Shown here: piece by piece, positions 45,676-56,757 of the stretch
Position numbering within the stretch: the first letter of the stretch is position 1
Layout of the letters: the number at the start of each line of letters is the position of its first letter
Source of the DNA: Filosporella fistucella
Lineage: Eukaryota; Ascomycota; Leotiomycetes; Helotiales
DNA: 64,000 nt
Direction of reading: 5' to 3'
NCBI GenBank assembly: GCA_030077755.1
Contig: JAQJZZ010000008.1
Location: 3,782,001-3,846,000 of the forward strand
Translations under genes and position numbers: made by a program
The notes under the pieces: generated by a model
What the model was told of the DNA's origin: nothing
Seen by the model: the letters and a program-made list of their open reading frames with translations, nothing else
Database searches by the model: none

Positions 45676-47358
45676 TCAATACAGCGAGACAATTTGACGA
45701 ACCATTGGCTTAATATTTGGATGTGGTACGGCGTCGAATTTGTGAAATTCAAGCTTGTAATCAGGCCCAATATTGATGTAGGCTCCCTTATTCTCCGTGC
45801 TATCGCAATATCTCGGTGCGGAGAAGACTAGGTCGGTCAGCGGGGGTTGAGATATTTAGGTGGACACCTACCTGTAATGCATTTCCCGTCGTGCTCTTCT
45901 TCGTAGCCTTCCATTCGAACCTCGTGGCTGCGAATAATTGCTTCCAAACCATTGTTTTCACAGAACCTCTTTGTAACGTCTGGCCCAAACTGCATGCCAA
46001 CACCTCTCTTACTTGGACCTCTTCCCGGTTCAGTCTGTGGATCGGTCCATAACATCTCCATCATTAATCCTGCTTGGCCTGGCTGGCGTTGATTGTGTCT
46101 GTTGAGCTTTCTGATGTCGTCCAACGTAATCTTGTCATCAGAGAATAAACCACCATGAAGAACAAGGTATTTTTTGCCAATGAGGGTAGCGAGGGGTAAA
46201 GCAGAAAAACTTTCCGAAAACAGCCTGAAGACGCGATCTGGTGGAGTTAGCGCTGCCTCTTTTATGTATGGTCGGAGTATTTCGTACCATTATACTTGGC
46301 CTTGCACTCGCCTTCAAATCCGTAGACTCGGTTCATGTCATCGGTTTCGTGGTTCCCCCTATTAATGAAGAAAGCGGATGGGCGCATCCACTTATATGCA
46401 TACAGTAAAAGGGCGATTTCAGTGGACCAAGATCCTCTATCGACGAAATCGCCGTTGAACAGATAGTAGTGCTTTTCCGTGGGAAGGCCATTAAGTCTGA
46501 AGAGCTCCATCAAGTCGAAGAATTGTCCTTTTGATGAATCAGCTATGTAGTTTATTCCAAAAGAAGGAATGTTACCGTGTGTATCACCGCAAACAGTAAG
46601 TTTAGCATCATCCTCGATCTCCATCTCAACCATAGTAGGCTCATCGTACACGATCTGTTTTACCGCCAAGACAATTTGGTAAACATATTTCTTGTGTATC
46701 TTCTTCCCATTCTTGAATCGTTCTAGCATGTCAAAGATGAACTCGGGAGTCATCTCCTTGCCCAGAGGAGCTCCATCATAATCAGCGTCGACTACTATCG
46801 AATCGAGGTCCAAACCCTCGGCGGCAGATGGTTCATCTCCAACCTCGATCGCCCGGAAGAACTCAACTCTCTTAACGATCTTTTCACACTCTGCCAATTT
46901 GAGTTTCGCATCCTTGTCATTCGGAGCCTTCTTCACTACAGTCTTAAAATCTCGGAGTGCGTCCCTCGATTTCAATATTGCTGTGTATGCGACAGCCCTT
47001 CGATAGTAAGCCTGGGTAATAGTTAGCCTTGCTGGACCCACTTTCTCAGAAGCCTTTGAAAAAAACTTGACATACTTTGACAAAGTTAGGATCGAGTGCG
47101 ATTGCCTTCGTTGCATCTTCAATGGCATAACCATAAGCCTCCGATTTGATGTTGGCCTAAATGAATCAGTCACACGAGCAAGTGGCAAGGGACAATACCA
47201 AGGTTTACCTGTGCTCGATTTGAGTAGTAAGTCGGCTCCTTATCGTTTAGCTCAATTGCTTTTGTGTAGAAATCAATAGCTGTAGGCCAGTCATGGGCAG
47301 CGAAAGCTTTATTGCCTTCATTCTTGAAAGCAACAGCCTGCTCAGCGGCAGAAGTCAT
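45676..47358 (-). CDS. PPT1: Serine/threonine phosphatase PP5/Ppt1
   Basis: TPR-containing phosphatase that binds Hsp90 and dephosphorylates Hsp90 and its cochaperone Cdc37. Exons (transcript order) 47358-47209, 47156-47076, 47011-46576, 46527-46288, 46237-45872 and 45827-45676 give 474 aa, close to PP5 (499). Three TPR repeats fill about 1-125 (FKNEGNKAF, NIKSEAYGYAIED, YYRRAVAY). The phosphatase domain has GDTHGQ, GDFVDRGSWS, RGNHET and the metal-binding His in HGGLF, then SHEVRMEGYEE and SAPRYCD. The C-terminus ends QIVSLY, where PP5 has its autoinhibitory helix. The TPR groove is expected to accept the Hsp90 MEEVD tail. The start was chosen at the conserved N-terminus; upstream in-frame residues look like 5' UTR. 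Confidence 0.95.
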
Positions 47359-47788
47359 GACTGCCTCGGAGTACGCTTTGGAAAGCTCTGAGTGATGGCG
47401 GAGCGGTCGCAGGTGTGAAAATGGTCTATCTTGACAATAAAATCTTTGGGCGGCGTAAAGAAGCAAACAGTCAGTGGAAGAAGAATTCGAAATCGAGTTG
47501 ACAAGATGATAGAGCTCGGTTCGGGATAATCCTAGTCGATCTGTAGTTGCGACTACTGTAGCCCACATGCTTGCGCTTATCAGATCTTTGAATCTCTAAT
47601 CAGGCAATCATACCAATACCCATGTTGTCCCAGCATCCACCTTACATATGACACCACATTTACATGCGCTGACGCAGTGCGAAATAACGACTCGAAGCAA
47701 CCTAGACAGCAAAGGAGCGGACGAGCTGATCCAGGTGAAACCTCATCATTGCTCTCCCTCTTCCCTCTGCCACCAACCTGCAAAGATT
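47359..47788. other. Divergent promoter region, PPT1 and ES2
   Basis: The 430 bp between two divergent starts. A TGACGCAG sequence at about 47667 resembles a GCN4/CRE-type half-site; no other motif is clear. Confidence 0.35.
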
Positions 47789-49153
47789 ATGGCGATGGAG
47801 CCGACCAAGCCAAACGCTCTCATTCGACGCTCTACAGACTCGCAGTTGATGCCTCCGCCACCAAAACGTATCAAACGACCAAAAAATGTCATCGATGAGG
47901 AGTCGTATACCGATGCCGTCTCGGAGATCATCGCTCGAGACTTTTTCCCTGGCCTGCTTGAAACCGAGATGCAGCAGGAGTATTTAGATGCTCTTGAGTC
48001 GAAAGACCCAGCATGGATTTCGAGCTCCGCGAGGCGCCTTCAGCAGATCATGACTCCTGGGAGACAAAAAGGGCGGCGTGGCACATCAATACAAACCCCA
48101 TGTAGAGCCTCAGATACACCAAGAGGATTTGTGGGAGATACCCCGGTATCCATGATATCAGACTTGACTACATCAACACAGGCTACAGTCGGCATAGAGA
48201 TCGATACAAACATGAGTTTGGATCAATTTCAGTCAAAGTATACTAGTGAAGATAATGAGAGCTTTTATAAGCTTCTTGACAAGCAAAACCAAAAGCGAGC
48301 CGAGAAGTATGTATGGATGGGGTCTGAAAATAACAAGCTTCCATCCAAGATGATGCTCAAGCAGAAAGAAGTCGAGACGAGGCTTCTTCAATCACGATCT
48401 TCACTACGAGATGACGGGGGTGTTAGAGATCGGTTGGCTATTCAAGGAGTTGGCGAGAAACCTGCTAGGCCTGATGGATGGCAATCGAAGCCGAACAACG
48501 AATTGATGTTCCCTCCTGATAGCGTCGAAGATTCGGTAGAAACCGTTGCCCAGAGAGCGCAGATCGAGTCACGGGCAGCACCCAAGGGTGTCAATTATGG
48601 CAATACCCGAATGCCAGTGCCAGATGCCAGCTCAGAAGTAGGAATCGTGCCTCCTTCTCCATCCTTATCAGCAGTTAGAGATGCCATCGCTGGCAAACGG
48701 CGCTCAACTTACCAGGAATCCGACTTAGGAGGAAGCGAAACCCCCCGTGTCAATGGGTATGCTTTTGTTGACGATGAGCCCGATCCTGAACCATACGTAC
48801 CAACTCCTACCATTGATCTTGGGAAGGGGGAAACGGTTCGGAATCCCTTCATACTTAAGGAGCAAAGCAAGAGAGAAGATTTGCATCATCGAATGGTTGA
48901 CAAGAATGCAAAAATAAAACGAGCGTCTACAATGTACGGAATGGTAGGCAAACTAGACGCAACACCCGTTCCAAAATTTCCAAATAGCCCGAGAGTTGGA
49001 TCTGGACAATTAACGCCTGCTGCTCAGCGTCTCTGGAGCAAGGTTGGAGGAACGAGTTCTAAATTATCGCCAAACACATTCGGGGTTCAAACGCCTCGCA
49101 TTGTCAAGAGCAAGTCCAGTTTACGAGAAAGATGGACGCCTTTGGGGAAGTAA
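47789..49153 (+). CDS. ES2/DGCR14 family nuclear protein (Bis1-like)
   Basis: Human ES2 (DGCR14, ESS2) is part of the C complex of the spliceosome; S. pombe Bis1 is its relative and binds the stress factor Ish1. A single exon of 454 aa. The N-terminal block is conserved: a basic start with PPPPKRIKRPKNVIDEESY, then IIARDFFPGLLETEMQQEYLDALESKD. A middle Ser/Thr-rich linker contains the second block SLDQFQSKYTSEDNESF, and the C-terminal block includes MYGMVGKL and SPRVGSGQLTPAAQRLW. The start is the ATG of MAMEPTKPN; the frame is open upstream but without similarity to the family. Expected in the nucleus. Confidence 0.88.
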   Translation: MAMEPTKPNALIRRSTDSQLMPPPPKRIKRPKNVIDEESYTDAVSEIIARDFFPGLLETEMQQEYLDALESKDPAWISSSARRLQQIMTPGRQKGRRGTSIQTPCRASDTPRGFVGDTPVSMISDLTTSTQATVGIEIDTNMSLDQFQSKYTSEDNESFYKLLDKQNQKRAEKYVWMGSENNKLPSKMMLKQKEVETRLLQSRSSLRDDGGVRDRLAIQGVGEKPARPDGWQSKPNNELMFPPDSVEDSVETVAQRAQIESRAAPKGVNYGNTRMPVPDASSEVGIVPPSPSLSAVRDAIAGKRRSTYQESDLGGSETPRVNGYAFVDDEPDPEPYVPTPTIDLGKGETVRNPFILKEQSKREDLHHRMVDKNAKIKRASTMYGMVGKLDATPVPKFPNSPRVGSGQLTPAAQRLWSKVGGTSSKLSPNTFGVQTPRIVKSKSSLRERWTPLGK

Positions 49154-49569
49154 GGTGAAGCAACATTTGAGCAAAACCAAGCGCTGGCTGCTACAAGTAG
49201 TTGTAAATGGGAGGAAGTTACCGCGGGGGAGGGCATTTGCGACTTTGCCGACTGGTAGAGAATACCCTTAGACCTACAATGGACTTAAAATGAACAAAGA
49301 AATACGATTTCGTATTACTTATCGACTTGCTTTAATCCTGATTGCTATTTTGAGACTGATATAAAAAATTATCCTTGTAACATCAACTGCAAGCAGAGAG
49401 CTTGGACTTCGAGCTTGGAGCGCAGAGCCACTGCGTCACCACCTTGCAGGGGTGTTCGGCAGAAAATACATCTAGCAAGACAACATCGAAACCCTGTTCG
49501 CGAACTATATCTCTTCCACTGCCACGTAGTATGGCATCTTGATTGATCGCAGCATCCTGTACGGATTCG
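49154..49569. other. Intergenic, ES2 to COQ8
   Basis: The 416 bp between tandem + strand genes contain the ES2 3' UTR and COQ8 promoter; nothing else was seen. Confidence 0.5.
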
Positions 49570-52200
49570 ATGGCTGGGAAAAGACTTTTGGACATAGCGG
49601 CGCTGTTCAATGCGTCGCGGGGTGTGGTGCAAAAACATGTTGCACTGCGATCAAGACAAATCGACACTTATAACCGCACCTCTACCATAGCAAGAGCAGT
49701 CCGTAGCCAGACCGACAGAGTCACCGAAACTCTTAAAGCTGCCTCATTTCTAGCTTCGAGGTTGAATGAAAGTGCGCCCGCGTGGACTTCGGAAGATCCA
49801 GCGCCCAATGCTGGAGAAAGCCCAATTCCTAGCAAAGAATCGACTCAAGGGCCAGCACATGCCACGCCAAAGGATGGGCTCGAGCAAGACCATTTTTATG
49901 AAAGATCGACGAAAAACTCTGCGGTGGACGAAGCTCCTCAAGACGACCTCAATATTCAGCAAGAAAAGGCCGATAGATATCCTCTGCCAGACGGTACAAT
50001 TCCTCCTACAGACTCTGAACTGAATACGCCCGTGGTAGATCACGATACTACACCCGTCCGACCTAAAGATGAGACTCCGAAGAATCCTTTGGACAAAGAA
50101 GGTTATCGGCCAGCTTCGTCTGGGGCATCAACGATCCCAACTCCTGCACGGCATTCATTGTCTGCAGGCTCTGCGACGAGGTTTCAAAGACAATCGGAGT
50201 TTCAAATACCTTCTAAAAGTGCTGATGCTTTTGATAATTCTGTCACTGGCCCACTTACCGAAGGTCACGACGAAGATAGCTTCTATCGCCAATCGACCCA
50301 TAGCTCTGCAGTGTTTTCTTCTTTGCCACGCGTGAAGTTACCCAAACACACATCCAATGTCCAGGCAGGAGACTCCCATTTATCAACAGGCAATATAAAC
50401 TCTGACAGTTTCTATAACTCCTCAGGAACGGGGCGCATCCCATCTGTGAAGGCTGTTCCCGAACAAGAACAGATCCCTGAGGGCATAAACATCGATTTGT
50501 TTCATAGTCCTCGAGTTGCCAGAATTCTTGGAGGAGCTACCCCAAATGGAAAATCGGATGAGCTGAAGCTTAGAGGCGCTACCAACACGCCAGTCGACCG
50601 CACTCTATTAGCAACAGACAATGGCCAGGATACTTTTAATGTCAGAAAGTCGTCAGATAGCCAACCAATTTCACTGGCAAAGATCGGAGGCGTGAGTGTT
50701 GAAGAAAGTCAGAAATCTATGAAAGAAGATGTTCAAAGACTGGCTAAAGACATCTCATTAGATGCCGATGGTAAAATTGGCGATGTGAGTTTGGCAAAAT
50801 GAAGCATAAGAGTCAGTACTCATCCGTCACTAACAGTAGGCCAGGTAGATGCGAATTCTGAGCAGCCGGTGCCATATGAGCTGAGAGAATCCAAAGTACC
50901 GTCGTCGAGACTCGGCCGGATTTGGAACTACGGCGGTTTGGCCGCTGGTATGTTTGGAGGAGCCATCAGTGAGAGCATTCGTCGTGTCAGCGGCAGTGGA
51001 GGTCAAGGATCGTATATGCTTAGCGCAGGCAATATGGAGAGACTTGTAGCTAAACTTTCGCGAATGAGAGGAGCAGCGTTGAAACTCGGCCAAATAATTA
51101 GTTTCCAGGACTCGAAGATGCTCCCAGGTCCGATTCAAGAGGTTCTGCAACGAGTCCAGGATCGCGCGGATTATATGCCAGCCTCACAGCGAAACAAGGT
51201 GCTCGCTGCCAATCTTGGGTCTGAATGGCGAGAGCTTTTTTCCAGTTTCGAGGAGAAGCCACTGGCAGCAGCATCTATCGGGCAAGTACACAGCGCAGTG
51301 CTAAAATCCAACGGAGCACGAGTAGCTGTCAAGGTTCAATACCCTGGCGTTGCCGATTCCATTGATTCTGACCTGAACAATCTCGCTGTTTTGTTGACTG
51401 CCTCAAGGCTACTACCTAAAGGTTTATTCCTAGACAAGACCATCGCCAATGCTCGAGTTGAACTGGCATGGGAATGCGACTATATCAGGGAGGCAGAGTG
51501 TAGTCGTAGATTTGAGCAACTTCTTGCGGACGAAATGGATGTCTTTATCGTTCCCAAGGTTTACCCAGAGGCATCAGGAAAGCAAGTCTTAACAATGGAA
51601 TTCATGGACGGAGTGGGTGTTACTCGGGTGAAAAGCTTCTCTCAAGAACACAGAGACTGGATTGGAACCCAGATTTTACGATTATGTCTGCGCGAAATCA
51701 CCGAATTTCGATTTATGCAGACGGATCCCAACTGGACAAACTTTTTATTCAATGCAGAAACAAACAAACTAGAGCTTCTAGACTTTGGAGCTTCAAGAGA
51801 ATATCCAGAACTCTTCATCACCCAGTATACTATGCTACTTGCAGCTGCATCCAGATCTGATCGAGATACAGTGCGGAAGCTGTCAATCGATCTTGGGTAT
51901 TTAACTGGCCAGGAATCGAAGACAATGCTCGACGCCCATATTTCATCGATTCTCACACTTGCTGAACCCTTCCTGGATTCATCGCCGGAAATCTATGACT
52001 TCAGTGACCAGACCATTACCGAAAGAGTCAAGGCTTTGATACCTGTCATGTTAAAGGAGCGATTGGCTCCGCCTCCGGAAGAGACGTACAGTCTGCACAG
52101 GAAGCTCAGTGGAGCTTTCCTGCTCTGTGCGAGACTTGGAAGTCGCGTCAGATGCCAGGAGCTTTTTGAAAATAGCATGAAGAAAGCTGGGATATTGTAA
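49570..52200 (+). CDS. COQ8: Coenzyme Q biosynthesis atypical kinase COQ8 (ABC1/ADCK3)
   Basis: Mitochondrial UbiB-type kinase/ATPase needed to assemble the CoQ synthesis complex. Exons 49570-50784 and 50845-52200 give 856 aa. The conserved half is the C-terminus: the KxGQ motif in LKLGQIISFQD, AAASIGQVHSA (the Ala-rich loop), the ATP lysine in RVAVKVQYPG, and QTDPNWTNFLF with DFG in LDFGASREY. The N-terminus MAGKRLLDIAALFNASR is a likely mitochondrial presequence, as seen in fungal COQ8. Between lies a 380-residue Ser/Pro/Asp-rich segment with about five copies of a D-x-F-Y-like motif. The intron of 60 nt was placed from frame and family continuity (IGD then VDANSEQP). The fungal N-terminal length far exceeds yeast Coq8 (501 aa). 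Confidence 0.92.
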
Positions 52201-52312
52201 AGGTTATGGCATACCTATGATGAAGGAAAATGCCCACAAAGTTGGGAAACACATACTGTACTTGTACAATAATAGACATGGGGAGCTGCTTCTCGGAGGC
52301 AGCATGGCAAAT

Positions 52313-53266
52313 TTATTCGACACCCCGCCTTCCAAACGGCAGATTCTTCTTCTCTCTTCCTTCCGTCTTCTTCCGTCTTCTTTCGATGACATGATCCAAC
52401 TGTTTGCCCTTGAGCTCACCATATTGGTCCAGCAGTGCCCGCTTCTTCTGTTCCGCTTTCTTGAGGTAGAAAGGCTGTTTACCTTGCTTAACTAGCTCTT
52501 TCTCTTCCTTCCTGTGTCGATCCAGTATCTCCTCCTCTTTGGCCTTCCTCAAGTGTGCCTTTTTCTTGGATTCCATAGAATGTAAAGCTCGCTTTAACTT
52601 TTCTTTAGCATCGTCGTCCTTTGTAGTTTTGATGGCGTTCTTGAGCTCCTTCATCTCGTCCTCTCGATAATCGTCCAGGAAAGAATATGCCTTTCTGATT
52701 TTAGATTCATCCATTGGCCCAGTCAGAGGCTCAAATCTCGGATCTCGATATTCTCGCTTGGCAACAGGTACCACCTCTCGCTTTCTTGAGACAGCTTTCT
52801 TGCTGGAAATTTCTGTCGGAGCATGTTTGCTGCTTCGATTAAAGTCTCTGTGGTCCTTCCGACCTGCCTTCCTCTCTATTGCCTCATTATTTGCCCATCC
52901 GTCATCATCGCCCTTTTGAAGTCCCTTCTGTTTCTTCTTTCCGGGCTGTCCTAACGTTGCTTGTGCTTTCGCCAATGCGCCAAAAGATATCGATGTTACT
53001 CCATCCGATCCCTCAGGATCTGAGTCTGATTTCTCTGATCCAGACTATCCATATTGTTAGCTATCAGCCGTCCAATTCATGTTTGAACATCTTACAGTGT
53101 TCTCAGAGTGATCCTGTGAATCTGAATCAATCTCTACTTTGGAACTGGATTTTTGAGTATCTTCTGCCAGAGATGCGAGAGACTCTACATCTTCACTCAA
53201 CTCACGCCTCGGCCTGACTCGGCGTTGGATGCTCGTTCTCAAAGCTTTCCTTTTTGTAGATGACAT
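52313..53266 (-). CDS. RRP36: rRNA processing protein Rrp36
   Basis: Nucleolar protein of the 90S/SSU processome required for early cleavages of pre-rRNA that yield 18S. Exons (transcript order) 53266-53096 and 53044-52313 give 300 aa, typical of fungal Rrp36. The N-terminus is acidic/Ser-rich; the family core reads YRDPRFEPLTGPMDESKIRK then FLDDYREDEMKELK, followed by a long charged helix (Lys/Glu) and the conserved end QPFYLKKAEQKKRALLDQYG. The tail is very basic (RRRKKTEGREKK), a nucleolar signal. The next gene upstream is divergent, with starts 213 bp apart, and COQ8 is convergent, with stops 112 bp apart. Confidence 0.93.
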
Positions 53267-53479
53267 TGTCGTAGAGCTGCCCAAGAGTTGTGAATGCCAG
53301 CTTTTTTAGGCGGGGTGTCAAGCCGTTGATAGCGATAAATTTTGACGCTAAGCTAGTTACAGCCAAATAAGGAAGCGGTGACAGCAATTTTGCCGCCCAA
53401 TTATCGATTGAAATCCTGGCCGTAAATGTAGTTCGTTTTGGAATTCACCTTACTACAAAGGCAACACCTACATTGCTGG

Positions 53480-54607
53480 ATGCTACCTGCTCGATTGTGC
53501 GGATGTTTGAAGACGGCAAACTTTCCGACATCCGCAGCGACTTTCAGTCGATCTCGAGCGACAATGGAGACGCGGTCACAAATACAGGCACCAGCACAAC
53601 TCCTCAACCCGACTGCTAGAGTATTCTCCTCAAGCTCTTGGGCGGCTATCAAGATGGGTAAAGACGCCGAAAGCTCACTCCTGCCCGAAGTGACTTCGCA
53701 AGAGGATATGGCGATATCTCAGGGTCTGCGCAAAGTCGACATCTCCGCCCCTTCAGCTGAGTCGCCTGCCCTGACAGCAGAAGCCGGAAAGAAGAAGAAG
53801 AAGAAGGACAAGAAACCAAAGAACAACAAATTTCTCTTGCAAGCCGGTGGAGCTGAGTTACAAGGTCAACGACAATCATCACCTTCAAGCCGCAAATACC
53901 GCGACAGAGACCCGAAAGTGGCACCAACAAAAGCCTCCGGAGGCATTCCAAATCCTGCTCTTGCTTATCTTGCCGCCTCGCAGGGCGTACCACAAGAACT
54001 TCCACAACCGCAACATCTCCTGGTGGTCATTGACCTGAACGGCACCGTCCTATTTCGCCCGAACAAAGCAAATCCTACAAGATTCGACCTCCGTCCTCAT
54101 GCTCAGCCATTTCTTAAGTACTGCATCGAAACATTCACTGTGGTTATCTGGTCTTCTGCACGTGCAGAGAATGTTCAGAGCATGTGTGAAACTTTCTTAG
54201 ACAAGGACCTACTCAGTAAAGTCGTTGCTATATGGGGAAGAGATAAATTTGGTCTGTCGCCGGAGGATTACCAGCGTCGGGTACAATGCTACAAACGGTT
54301 GACAAAATTGTGGGATGATCCAAAGATTGCAAGCACCCATCCAGAATACGCTTTCGGTGGCCGGTGGAACCAGACAAATACTGTGTTGATGGATGATTCG
54401 CGAGAAAAAGCGAGATCGGAGCCATTCAATCTCATTGAGATGCCAGAGTTTTTAGGCAATAAAAATGGAAAGGAGTATGGGGAGATCTTGCCACAGGTCC
54501 ATGACCATTTGAACCATCTTAGCATGCATTCAAATGTCAGTGCTTGCTTGCGAGCTTATCCATTCAAGCCAGTTCTCATGCCTGGAGGCTTGCAACACGG
54601 AGCATGA
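53480..54607 (+). CDS. FCP1-homology (NIF/HAD) domain protein with altered catalytic motif
   Basis: HAD-family protein with an FCP1-like domain; relatives include CTD phosphatases, Tim50 and the fungal C1271.03c-type proteins. A single exon of 375 aa begins at the first ATG, 53480. The first 50 residues are Arg/Ser/Ala-rich and contain no acids until about residue 30, like a mitochondrial presequence; if so, an organelle role is possible. A Lys run and a disordered linker follow. The core starts VVIDLNGTVLFRP, so the second Asp of the DxDGT site is Asn; then VVIWSSARAENVQ, WGRDKFGL, WNQTNTVLMDDS. The missing acid suggests weak or no phosphatase activity. The alternative internal start (53562 region) is possible. 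Confidence 0.75.
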   Translation: MLPARLCGCLKTANFPTSAATFSRSRATMETRSQIQAPAQLLNPTARVFSSSSWAAIKMGKDAESSLLPEVTSQEDMAISQGLRKVDISAPSAESPALTAEAGKKKKKKDKKPKNNKFLLQAGGAELQGQRQSSPSSRKYRDRDPKVAPTKASGGIPNPALAYLAASQGVPQELPQPQHLLVVIDLNGTVLFRPNKANPTRFDLRPHAQPFLKYCIETFTVVIWSSARAENVQSMCETFLDKDLLSKVVAIWGRDKFGLSPEDYQRRVQCYKRLTKLWDDPKIASTHPEYAFGGRWNQTNTVLMDDSREKARSEPFNLIEMPEFLGNKNGKEYGEILPQVHDHLNHLSMHSNVSACLRAYPFKPVLMPGGLQHGA

Positions 54608-55004
54608 TAGCCAGCCAGCCTTCTATTTCTGTGGCACCAATCGTTGTTGACGGTGGTTGTCATGTTAGGAGCATTTGATCAAGCTTTTGCGCCGAACTTC
54701 AGTCGTTTCACGAATTTCACAGCTCTAGATACCCTGGGAGGATAACCGGCGTTCATGAGCATTAGATCTGTGTGGAACTAACAAGTATGACCTTACAACA
54801 TAAAGTCACATATTGAATCTGCTTCAATATCATTTTTGAAAATCATCATGTGAAATCATGCATCATTTTATTGACCAGCGTTGCAGTTGGCTAGCCATCA
54901 ACAACAAATGACCCATAGGCATATCCCCAATCCGTGTCATGATCATTACAGTTCATTCCGTCCATCCCAACGCTAAATCAAAGAATGTAACAGAGGCAAG
55001 GAAT
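54608..55004. other. Convergent 3' region, FCP1-like and eEF1B-gamma
   Basis: The 397 bp between two convergent stops; AT-rich, no gene seen. Confidence 0.5.
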
Positions 55005-56536
55005 CTACTTGAAAACCTTGCCATCAGCGTGGGCGTACTCCTTGCCACCAACAGTGACTGGCTTCTCCCAAGTCCACTGCTCGTTAACAAATTCGCGGTC
55101 CTCTTCCTTTGTAGGGTCGAGCTTGGTGAACTCGTAACTCTCATAGTCGGGTGCGACATCGAAAGCTGGGAGGGCCTCTTGTCCACGAACAACGAAAGCA
55201 CCTTGGATCACGGAGTTGTCCTTCTCACCATAGACAGAGGCGCATCCAAAGATGTACTTGCGAGAACCTTCAAGACGAGCAAAGAAACCACCGATAAGGT
55301 TTGAGCTCATAAAAACTTGGGTAAGCTCCTCGTTGTACTTATAATCGACCTTCCACAGAGAATATTCATCAGCCTTGAAGTTCTCCCAGAACCATTTGAG
55401 TGCAACTGGAGTGTCGCTGTTGGAGTATTGGCGCTTCCACTCATCAAGGACAAGAGTTGGCTTGGGAAGAGCCTCAAGAGGGTGCTTGGCCTTTGGTGCA
55501 GCAGGAGCTTCATCCTCCTCATCTTCCTCGACCTCCTTAGCCTTGGGCTTTGGGGCGGCCTTGGGAGTTGCCTCCTTCTTTGGGGCGGGCTCCTTCTTGG
55601 GTGGGGTGTACTTGATAGCCTCATCAATGAAAGCAAGCTTGTCAACGACGGCGGAGTAGATGGGTTGGTTGTAAACGGTCTCGTACCAACGAGTCACATT
55701 GGGGTTCTCGGAGCGCCACTTCTTGTCGAAGAAGAATTGGAAGCCGCGGGAGATGATGCCAGCAGCGAAGAGATCAGCAAGAGTGATACGCTCACCGGCA
55801 AGGTAGGTGTTGTTTAGAAGATGTTCCTCGACAACACTGATTGCCTTGAGAGCAGCCTTGGAGGAATCATCAACACTCTTCTTGTTGTATGGGTCACGGC
55901 CGATGAGAGGGCGGAACCATCCACCAAGAGTGGTAAGAATCTCAGAGTTGAAGTAAGACATCCACTTCAAGATGGCAGCATAATCTTGCTTGGTCTTGCC
56001 GAGGAGAGTGGTCTTCTCATTTTGGGAGGTAACTGTCAAAATGTCAGTGACTGGTGCTAAGAACAATTGATTCACGGAAAAGAACAAATGTAAATGAATG
56101 CTCAGAGTCTAATTAAATAAATCAACACGGATGGTTAAGACAGGGATAACTGAATGGTTTCTTTCATCATAGCATGGGGTCGAAGGTCACTTAAAATTTC
56201 TGTGAAGTATGAGGGGAGGTTGTGCACTGAACGTACTATAGATGGCGATGGCAATGCACTCGTGAAGAGTGTAGCCGTCAGCACCGACGAATGTAGGGAC
56301 CTTTCCAAGTTTATTGATCTTGAGGTACTCATCAGAGACACCCTTGGCAGGCTCGGTCTCGACAATCTCGAGGTCAACGTTGTTGGCCTTCGCAACAGCG
56401 CGAATGGCAGTGGAGCGGGGGTTACCCTAGAGGAGAAAAATTAGCTGAATTCTCCAGAGGGATGCTAAAGCTGAAGCGTCATGAAACGCATCGTTTGACG
56501 TACCGCATAGGTGTAGAGCTTTCCGAATGGTGCCAT
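55005..56536 (-). CDS. TEF4: Translation elongation factor eEF1B gamma
   Basis: Structural subunit of the eEF1B nucleotide exchange complex that recycles eEF1A; it binds the catalytic alpha subunit through its GST-like domain. Exons (transcript order) 56536-56504, 56426-56237 and 56032-55005 give 416 aa, the family length. The first exon encodes just 11 codons, MAPFGKLYTYA. GST N-domain runs about 4-80 (LGKVPTFVGADG), GST C-domain about 90-215 (AGERITLADLFAAGI). A Lys/Pro/Glu linker (EPAPKKEATPKAAPKPK) leads to the EF1G domain from about residue 255, with KRQYSNSD and FWENFKADEYSLWKVDY. The gene is divergent with mS9, the starts only 221 bp apart. Confidence 0.96.
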
Positions 56537-56757
56537 CTTGTTCTTGTTGATGTTTTGAAAGAGAGCTTGAAGACTCATCGAGAATTTTCAGAGAGTGGTG
56601 GTGGGATGTGGGTTTGGCGCTAAAATCTGCTAACCACATATAGCTAGACTTGATAGTCAGGTGACCACAAATTTCACTCTGAATGCTTCGAGGTTAACTG
56701 CAAAAGCTTGAAGCGTTCGCCAGTTTAGCATTCGCCCTCTTGCTACGCGACTACAGC

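Noticed and set aside
47648..47788. N-terminal extension of the ES2-like protein
   Set aside because: Open by chance; the conserved protein starts at MAMEPTKPN.
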